From: Diplonema papillatum
Lineage: Eukaryota; Euglenozoa; Diplonemea; Diplonemida; Diplonemidae
Reading direction: 5' to 3'
NCBI GenBank assembly: GCA_030068145.1
Contig: JAPJBO010000089.1
Coordinates: 310,001 to 374,000 of the forward strand
DNA: 64,000 nt
In this document: in pieces, positions 60,301 to 64,000 of the stretch
How positions within the stretch are numbered: the first letter of the stretch is position 1
How the letters are laid out: the number at the start of each line of letters is the position of its first letter
Made by a program: the position numbers and the translations under genes
The notes under the pieces: generated by a model
Database searches by the model: none
What the model was told of the DNA's origin: nothing
Seen by the model: the letters and a program-made list of their open reading frames with translations, nothing else

Positions 60301-62313
60301 GTGCATGAAATGTCCTGTGATAGGATTCGTCCGCTTGTGGATGTCGAACCCCCACTTCTCCAAGAGGTACGCCTTCCCGTTGTGGTGTCGGGACACTTGC
60401 GCCTGCAGAGCGCGGTTCTTCTTGAAGTTGACGCTGCCCAGGTGGGTGAAAGACATGCCGGGGACTGTGCAAAGTGCTACATTCGACGCTTGTGCACGGA
60501 CTATCATTTCGATGTCTTCTCCGTACGCAGGCCAGATGTTCTCGTCAAAGCTGCCTAGTTGTTCGTAACCGAAACGAGTCAATCCGAACAGTGCCCACTC
60601 ATTAAAGTGCAACACGCCGCACGTCTTCACCCGACTCTCACTCCGGGCATAGCGGAGGAAAGCAGCCATTGACCCAGCCTTCGGGATCAAGTCGGCGTTG
60701 CCTATCATTAACAAATCAACCCCTGCCACCTCGAACGCTCGTTCTCTCATCTGGTTCCAGCCAACGGCCACACCAGCGTTAGCTTCATTGTGTCTGAAGA
60801 AGAACTTGTCTTCGCCAAGCACGCGGCTTGCTTCCTTCAAAAACGGAAGAATTTCTCCTCGCGGGTCCTGTCCGTTGAAGATCACGTGAAACCGTTGCAC
60901 ACCGACGTCGAAGCTGCTGAAAAGCCGACGAGCGAACGACGCATCGATGGAGGTGCAAAGCATGCCGAACGCAGGGACAACTTCATCACTTGGTTCAGTT
61001 TGTCCCCTGGCAAGCACGAGTGACAGGTGGTCGAACAGCGTTCTGTCCTGTAGATCCATGCTCGCCACTGCCACGCCCAATAAATTGCCCTTGTTTGCAA
61101 CCGCGGAGCTATTTGAGGGTGCAACTACCATGTAGCCTTGTCCCGCGTTTGCGGCTTGAAGCCCGGGGGAACTCTGGAGAACCACACTTTGGTTGTAGTA
61201 CAGAGCCCCGGCAACTAGCTTTGGAAGCAGTTTTTTCGTGTTGTACAAGCAGTGTTGGCCTTCTTGGTCCATGCGTCCCCCGCCTTCCTGGACGCATTGT
61301 CGGTACCCTTTGTCGTACAACCACGCGTACGTCGGCACCCTCGCATCGTTGAACGGGTGCCTGAAGTGCCCTGTGATCGGAATTGCCTGTTTGTGGATGT
61401 CGACCCCCCACTTTTCGAAGAGGTAAGCCTTCCCGTTGTCATGCCGGGTGACTTGCTTTTGCAAGCCACCGCCCGTTTTGGAATTGGCGGCACCGAGGTT
61501 GTGGAACTGCATGTCCGGCGCAGTACAGACGGCAACGTCCGATGCCTGCGCCCGGACGGTCATTTCGATGTCTTCCCCCCCCGCTGGCCAGAAGTTCTCG
61601 TCGAAATACCCCAGCTTCTCGTAGGCAGATCGGGTCACGCCGAACAGGGCCCACTCCTCGAAGCTGATCACTCCGCAGTTTCTCGCCTCCTCCTGTGCGA
61701 AGGCCAGGTATTGGGCGAAATAGCCGGGCTTCGGGTGCAAATGCGGACTTCCGACGACGACGAAGTCCTTCCGCAACTGGTTGAACCCGTGCCGCAGAAC
61801 CTCGTTCCATCCCGCAGCGACCCCTGCGTGCATGGCGGTGTGCCGGAAGGTGAATTGTTCGGGACCGAACCGCGCCGCTGCGTTCTCGAACACGGCGACG
61901 ATATGAGCACTGGGGTCACCTCCGTTTAACGTCACGTGGAACGCTTGCACCCCGACATCCAAGCTCTCCAAGAGGGTCGCCGCAAAGTGCGCGTCTGCCG
62001 GCGTGCAAAGCATGCCGAAGACGGGAATGGTTGTCGCTGGGTCATAATCTTTCCCACGAGCCAGCGCCTTCGCAATGGCATCCAGGAGCATTTCGCCGGT
62101 ACCCGGCAGGTTTCGGTGCGGGGTCCTGTTCGGTGGTCGCGCGGCGCGGGTCTTGTTGGGTCCTTGGTTGTCGTACGAGTGAACGGGTCCCCACGGTATC
62201 TCGCCCATTTCTGCCTGCGACTGGATGACGAAGACGAGGCCCGTGACCACGGCCAGGCAGGCGAGCACCACAGTCCGCGGTCGCAGCCGCGGCGGGCGCG
62301 CCTTCGGACGCAT
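54223..62313 (-). CDS. Giant type II membrane protein with eight GT2-like glycosyltransferase modules
   Basis: 2,696 codons, one exon, ATG at 62313. Residues ~13-33 (RTVVLACLAVVTGLVFVIQS) form a signal anchor, so the rest should be lumenal (ER/Golgi) or outside. Eight modules follow, starting near residues 95, 445, 779, 1113, 1447, 1781, 2115 and 2430. Each has the GT-A/GT2 (rhamnosyltransferase-like) order: an initial VVPAFGMLCTSIDASF strand, NEANAGVAVGWNQ, LLMIGNADLIPKAGSM at the metal-binding position, WALFGLTRFGYEQLGSFDEN and WPAYGEDIEMIVRAQ. Modules 2-7 are almost identical. Module 1 has GSPHLHP instead of GNADLIP; module 8 has GRAGVRP and GGGEIEL instead of YGEDIEM, so both end modules have probably lost activity. 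Donor and acceptor unknown. Truncated copies flank both ends. Confidence 0.75.
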   Translation of the reverse strand: MRPKARPPRLRPRTVVLACLAVVTGLVFVIQSQAEMGEIPWGPVHSYDNQGPNKTRAARPPNRTPHRNLPGTGEMLLDAIAKALARGKDYDPATTIPVFGMLCTPADAHFAATLLESLDVGVQAFHVTLNGGDPSAHIVAVFENAAARFGPEQFTFRHTAMHAGVAAGWNEVLRHGFNQLRKDFVVVGSPHLHPKPGYFAQYLAFAQEEARNCGVISFEEWALFGVTRSAYEKLGYFDENFWPAGGEDIEMTVRAQASDVAVCTAPDMQFHNLGAANSKTGGGLQKQVTRHDNGKAYLFEKWGVDIHKQAIPITGHFRHPFNDARVPTYAWLYDKGYRQCVQEGGGRMDQEGQHCLYNTKKLLPKLVAGALYYNQSVVLQSSPGLQAANAGQGYMVVAPSNSSAVANKGNLLGVAVASMDLQDRTLFDHLSLVLARGQTEPSDEVVPAFGMLCTSIDASFARRLFSSFDVGVQRFHVIFNGQDPRGEILPFLKEASRVLGEDKFFFRHNEANAGVAVGWNQMRERAFEVAGVDLLMIGNADLIPKAGSMAAFLRYARSESRVKTCGVLHFNEWALFGLTRFGYEQLGSFDENIWPAYGEDIEMIVRAQASNVALCTVPGMSFTHLGSVNFKKNRALQAQVSRHHNGKAYLLEKWGFDIHKRTNPITGHFMHPFNDARVPKTAWLYDKGYRQCVEHGGGLMDREKHHCLYHTAELLPKLTAGALYYNDSVVAPPTSTELHENKGNALSVAVASMTPADRTLLDQVSLVLTRGQTEPSDEVVPAFGMLCTSIDASFARRLFGSFDVGVQRFHVIFNGQDPRGEILPFLKEASRVLGEDKFFFRHNEANAGVAVGWNQMRERAFEVAGVDLLMIGNADLIPMPWSMAAFLRYARSESRVKTCGVLHFNEWALFGLTRFGYEQLGSFDENIWPAYGEDIEMIVRAQASNVALCTVPGVASMHLGSVNFKSNGALQAQVSRHHNGKAYLLEKWGFDIHKRTNPITGHFMHPFNDARVPKTAWLYDKGYRQCVEHGGGLMDREKHHCLYHTAELLPKLTAGALYYNDSVVAPPTSTELHENKGNALSVAVASMTPADRTLLDQVSLVLTRGQTEPSDEVVPAFGMLCTSIDASFARRLFGSFDVGVQRFHVIFNGQDPRGEILPFLKEASRVLGEDKFFFRHNEANAGVAVGWNQMRERAFEVAGVDLLMIGNADLIPKAGSMAAFLRYARSESRVKTCGVLHFNEWALFGLTRFGYEQLGSFDENIWPAYGEDIEMIVRAQASNVALCTVPGMSFTHLGSVNFKKNRALQAQVSRHHNGKAYLLEKWGFDIHKRTNPITGHFMHPFNDARVPKTAWLYDKGYRQCVEHGGGLMDREKHHCLYHTAELLPKLTAGALYYNDSVVAPPTSTELHENKGNALSVAVASMTPADRTLLDQVSLVLTRGQTEPSDEVVPAFGMLCTSIDASFARRLFGSFDVGVQRFHVIFNGQDPRGEILPFLKEASRVLGEDKFFFRHNEANAGVAVGWNQMRERAFEVAGVDLLMIGNADLIPKAGSMAAFLRYARSESRVKTCGVLHFNEWALFGLTRFGYEQLGSFDENIWPAYGEDIEMIVRAQASNVALCIVPGMSFTHLGSVNFKRNGALQAQVSRHHNGKAYLLEKWGFDIHKRTNPITGHFMHPFNDARVPKTAWLYDKGYRQCVEHGGGLMDQEKQHCLYHTAELLPKLAAGALYYNDSVVAPPTSTELHENKGNALSVAVASMTPADRTLLDQVSLVLTRGQTEPSDEVVPAFGMLCTSIDASFARRLFGSFDVGVQRFHVIFNGQDPRGEILPFLKEASRVLGEDKFFFRHNEANAGVAVGWNQMRERAFEVAGVDLLMIGNADLIPKAGSMAAFLRYARSESRVKTCGVLHFNEWALFGLTRFGYEQLGSFDENIWPAYGEDIEMIVRAQASNVALCIVPGMSFTHLGSVNFKKNRALQAQVSRHHNGKAYLLEKWGFDIHKRTNPITGHFMHPFNDARVPKTAWLYDKGYRQCVEHGGGLMDREKHHCLYHTAELLPKLTAGALYYNDSVVAPPTSTELHENKGNALSVAVASMTPADRTLLDQVSLVLTRGQTEPSDEVVPAFGMLCTSIDASFARRLFGSFDVGVQRFHVIFNGQDPRGEILPFLKEASRVLGEDKFFFRHNEANAGVAVGWNQMRERAFEVAGVDLLMIGNADLIPKAGSMAAFLRYARSESRVKTCGVLHFNEWALFGLTRFGYEQLGSFDENIWPAYGEDIEMIVRAQASNVALCIVPGMSFTHLGSVNFKRNGALQAQVSRHHNGKAYLLEKWGFDIHKRTNPITGHFMHPFNDTRVPKTAWLYDTGYRQCVEHGGGLMDREKHHCLYHTAELLPKLIAMAQAEASPHVGESAEEDARLLKHLTTTLHSSGAAAGDAVVPAYGILCGGADASSVRGLLWSFDFGVRSVHVVFEGAENGTSVLAFLAEAQRVLGEDRFYVTHNTIPAGFTSCWNQMAHHAFGTVGAELLIIGRAGVRPEPGSLTEFLQIQARPLVSTCGAVRLFDWALFGFTRLGYEKLGLFDENVWPAGGGEIELAARAQAANVALCDAPGLSAKHVRRPTAEMDPAFGAYLRDKWGIELQNHALPPPNYRHPFNDSAVPISAWLYDPMFRHCLADEIARPCRYDTAYLVPLLAKGARYYVQLPG
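55165..61045 (-). repeat. Six 1,002-bp coding repeats arranged as three two-module units
   Basis: Identical landmarks recur every 1,002 bp, for example TATCATTAACAAATCAACCC at about 55695, 56697, 57699, 58701, 59703 and 60705. Variant sites alternate: AAGAGATACGCC at 55363, 57359, 59361 against AAGAGGTACGCC at 56361, 58363, 60365; likewise KKNRALQ against K(R/S)NGALQ. So the array grew by copying a 2,004-bp pair. Confidence 0.95.
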
Positions 62314-62365
62314 CTTCCGACTCGCACCCCTTCCCTCCCTCTACGAACCCCCTCCTCCAGAGTCT

Positions 62366-62413
62366 TGTGAGTGAGAACTTGCTTGAAATCTGGGGTTGTA
62401 GGGTCATTAGTAA
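62366..62413 (-). promoter_or_regulatory. Conserved element (copy i), upstream of the giant gene
   Basis: GTGAGTGAGAACTTGCTTGA, AATCTGGGGTTGTAGGGTCA. About 53 bp upstream of the ATG. Confidence 0.55.
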
Positions 62414-62499
62414 GGTGCACTGGTGTCAACACTTTCTATTTTGTGAAAGATGCAGATGGTGCATGCTAGGTGGGCTTTGGAGTTCGTTTGCAGTGAATC

Positions 62500-62694
62500 C
62501 GCCTATATGGGTACGCTCTCTTCAGAGTGCAACGGTTCTGCGTGCTGGTGGTTGGTCGTGCGGTACGGGTCTTGTTGAGTGGCTCCCACGGTATCTCGCC
62601 CTCGCCCGTGTCCGCCTGCGGCTGGATGACGAAGACGAGGCCCGTGACCACGGCCAGGCAAGCGAGGCCGCAGCCGCTGCGCCTTCGGACGCAT
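62500..62694 (-). pseudogene. Truncated 5' copy of the giant gene (copy 1)
   Basis: Starts MRPKAQRLRPR like the intact gene, then a deletion shifts the frame; the signal-anchor codons continue in another frame (LACLAVVTGLVFVIQPQA). It ends near IPWEPLNKTRTAR. Its own copy of the conserved element lies at 62746-62795. Confidence 0.88.
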
Positions 62695-62745
62695 CTTCCG
62701 GCTCGCACTCCTCCCCCCCCCCTCTGCGAACCACCTCCTCCTGAG

Positions 62746-62795
62746 TTCTGTGAGTTAAAATTCGCTTGAAAATCTGGAGTTGTAGGGTCAGTAAT
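62746..62795 (-). promoter_or_regulatory. Conserved element (copy j)
   Basis: GTGAGTTAAAATTCGCTTGA, AAATCTGGAGTTGTAGGGTC; 52 bp upstream of the pseudogene start codon, the same spacing as at the intact gene. Confidence 0.55.
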
Positions 62796-62937
62796 ATGAG
62801 CCACAGGTGTGCACACTGTCTATTTACTTCGTGTTACGGACGGTGCATGCTAGGGTGGGCTGTGGAGTCTGTTTGCAGTGTATCCGTCTATTTGGGTATG
62901 CTCTCTTCAGAGCACGGCGTTTTTCCTTGAAAGTGTC

Positions 62938-63060
62938 GGTTCTGCGTGCTGGTGGATAGTCGTGCGGTACGGGTCTTGTTGAGTGGCTCCCACGGTATTT
63001 CGCCCATGTCCACGAAGACGAGGCCCGCGACCACGGCCAGGCAAGCGAGCACCTCGGCGA
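62938..63060 (-). pseudogene. Truncated 5' copy of the giant gene (copy 2)
   Basis: Retains only CGAAGACGAGGCCCG..CACGGCCAGGCAAGCGAGCA (signal anchor) and the CACGGTATTTCGCCCAT part with internal deletions; no start codon. Followed by GCTGGGGTTGTAGGGTCAGT, the end of the conserved element. A still shorter relic lies at 63240-63300 (GTGCGGCACGGGTCTTGTTG). Confidence 0.8.
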
Positions 63061-63317
63061 CCCCCTCCTCCTGAAAAGCTGGGGTTGTAGGGTCAGTAGT
63101 ATGGTGCACAGGCGTGAACACTTTCTATTTACTTCGTGTTACGGATGTTGCATGCTGGGGTGAGCTTTGGAGTCTGCTTGCAGTGTATCCGTCTAGTTGG
63201 GTACGCTCTTTTATAGAGTGCAAAGCGTTTTTCCTTGAAAGTGTCGGTTCGGCATGCTGGTGGTTGGTCGTGCGGCACGGGTCTTGTTGAATGGCCGGCG
63301 GTTCGTGGATTGGACTT

Positions 63318-63370
63318 TTCAGAGTGGAAGTCCGCTTGGGGATCCAGGGATTTCGAGTCTTCGGGTGACC
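63318..63370 (-). promoter_or_regulatory. Conserved ~55-bp element (copy k)
   Basis: TTCAGAGTGGAAGTCCGCTT, GGGGATCCAGGGATTTCGAG, TCTTCGGGTGACCACC; closest to copy a at 15026. Confidence 0.6.
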
Positions 63371-63573
63371 ACCGTCGGAAGGCTTTCTTTGTGGCATCGT
63401 ATACTGTGTGCACAATATATCATCTTCGTCAGCGTTTTGCACAGCTCCAGGGGATTTCCGCCGCCGGTCGGAACTCGAATTCATTCCGTGGCTCGTGCTC
63501 GCAGAAAACGGAGGTGTCTCGTCAGCCAAGCTTCGCGAGCGCGAACGGGAAAAGGCGGGCACTTCTCAACAAC

Positions 63574-63657
63574 AAGCAACGCTTTGTGCTTTTCGTGTTG
63601 CCGTCGTCTTTTTTCAAGCAACGCTTTGTGCTTTTCGTGTTGCCGTCGTCTTTTTTT
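63574..63657. repeat. 42-bp direct repeat, two units
   Basis: AAGCAACGCTTTGTGCTTTT, CGTGTTGCCGTCGTCTTTTT occurs twice in a row. Confidence 0.9.
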
Positions 63658-63723
63658 CATCGCAAGCCGACCCATTGGAGACACAGGGATACGCAGGGAA
63701 CGCGTCTCTCTGCGGCACCCACA

Positions 63724-63999
63724 AAGATGAGGCTCGCTGGATATTTTTTTGAGCGCGCACTCGCCCAGGGTTTTAACAATCCTGCGCCCGTCAAGGACAC
63801 AAAGCTGATGGTGGTTGCAGTCACCCCGCCCAGGAGCCTGCGGGGAGATCCTGAGGCGGCCGGCGGCAAAAGTAGGAGGCAAAGAAGGCCCTCCAGAGAG
63901 CCCTGGCACGGGCAAGCCCAACAGCAATACGCTATGGCGGCCGCTATGAGAAGGATAGGGACACTTTACACGTCCGAGGGCCGGGGAAAGGAGTCGTGA
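63724..63999 (+). CDS. Candidate exon, unknown protein
   Basis: A plus frame from the ATG at 63727 reads MRLAGYFFERALAQGFNNPA, PVKDTKLMVVAVTPPRSLRG, then a basic stretch (KSRRQRRPSREP) and QQQYAMAAAMRRIGTLYTSE before TGA at the window edge. G/C-rich third positions from ~63770 on. An acceptor is possible at TTTTTTTGAG or CTCGCCCAG (63770). A minus frame of 148 codons overlaps but is less protein-like. No family recognised. Confidence 0.35.
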   Translation, partial: KMRLAGYFFERALAQGFNNPAPVKDTKLMVVAVTPPRSLRGDPEAAGGKSRRQRRPSREPWHGQAQQQYAMAAAMRRIGTLYTSEGRGKES

Positions 64000-64000
64000 C

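Noticed and set aside
55050..61135. Repeated plus-strand frames of 60-110 codons inside the giant gene
   Set aside because: They recur every 1,002 bp only because the minus-strand modules do; no independent support.
54223..62313. Ankyrin-, cadherin- or polyketide-type repeat protein
   Set aside because: Module length, the N-x-G-x-x-x-G-W-N string, the NAD site and the GEDIE box in fixed order fit GT2-like glycosyltransferases better than any structural repeat.

Overview
The window is nuclear DNA of a repeat-rich, probably flagellated protist. Evidence for a eukaryote: spliceosomal introns (most begin GTATGY or GTGTGC and end in CAG), a TRAPP vesicle-tethering subunit, a double MIT-domain protein, a ubiquitin-protease fragment, a nuclear gene for mitochondrial ribosomal protein bL9, and a protein with six CxFxP motifs of the kind common in flagellar and basal-body proteins of protists. 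Real coding exons are G/C-rich at third positions (judged by eye); intergenic DNA is not. The lineage cannot be fixed from this sequence. A diplonemid-like or chromerid-like genome would fit, but that is only a guess.

Layout. 1-9.8 kb: first exon of TRAPPC4 (minus strand), several short candidate exons, and dispersed repeats. 9.8-14.3 kb: a TIR-bounded composite element carrying a ubiquitin-protease fragment, then a tRNA-headed SINE with a variable tandem body. 14.3-20 kb: a six-helix membrane protein with a degenerate class III cyclase domain, and a 106-codon plus-strand gene whose single intron has 16-17 nt complementary ends. 20-26 kb: SINE, minisatellite, the MIT protein with two truncated copies upstream, and a methyltransferase. 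26-31.6 kb: mostly repeats, including a 113-bp satellite. 31.7-37 kb: the CxFxP protein with two truncated 5' copies upstream and a hAT-like MITE. 37-45 kb: small genes, bL9m, and a 1.7-kb TIR transposon with a nested second element. 45-53 kb: a helical-repeat protein and two tandem Nudix hydrolases with remnants of further copies. 54-63 kb: a 2,696-codon protein of eight glycosyltransferase-like modules, with 5' fragments stacked upstream and a 3' fragment downstream.

Most confidently read genes lie on the minus strand. There is no sign of one pathway: TRAPPC4, the MIT protein and the glycosyltransferase-like giant belong to the endomembrane system, bL9m and perhaps the helical-repeat protein to mitochondria, the CxFxP protein perhaps to the flagellum. 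Three themes recur: (1) truncated copies of gene ends just outside intact genes; (2) a ~55-bp conserved element, always in minus orientation and often just upstream of a start codon; (3) several transposon families, two with clear target-site duplications. Short exons in many gaps imply that gene models here are incomplete.
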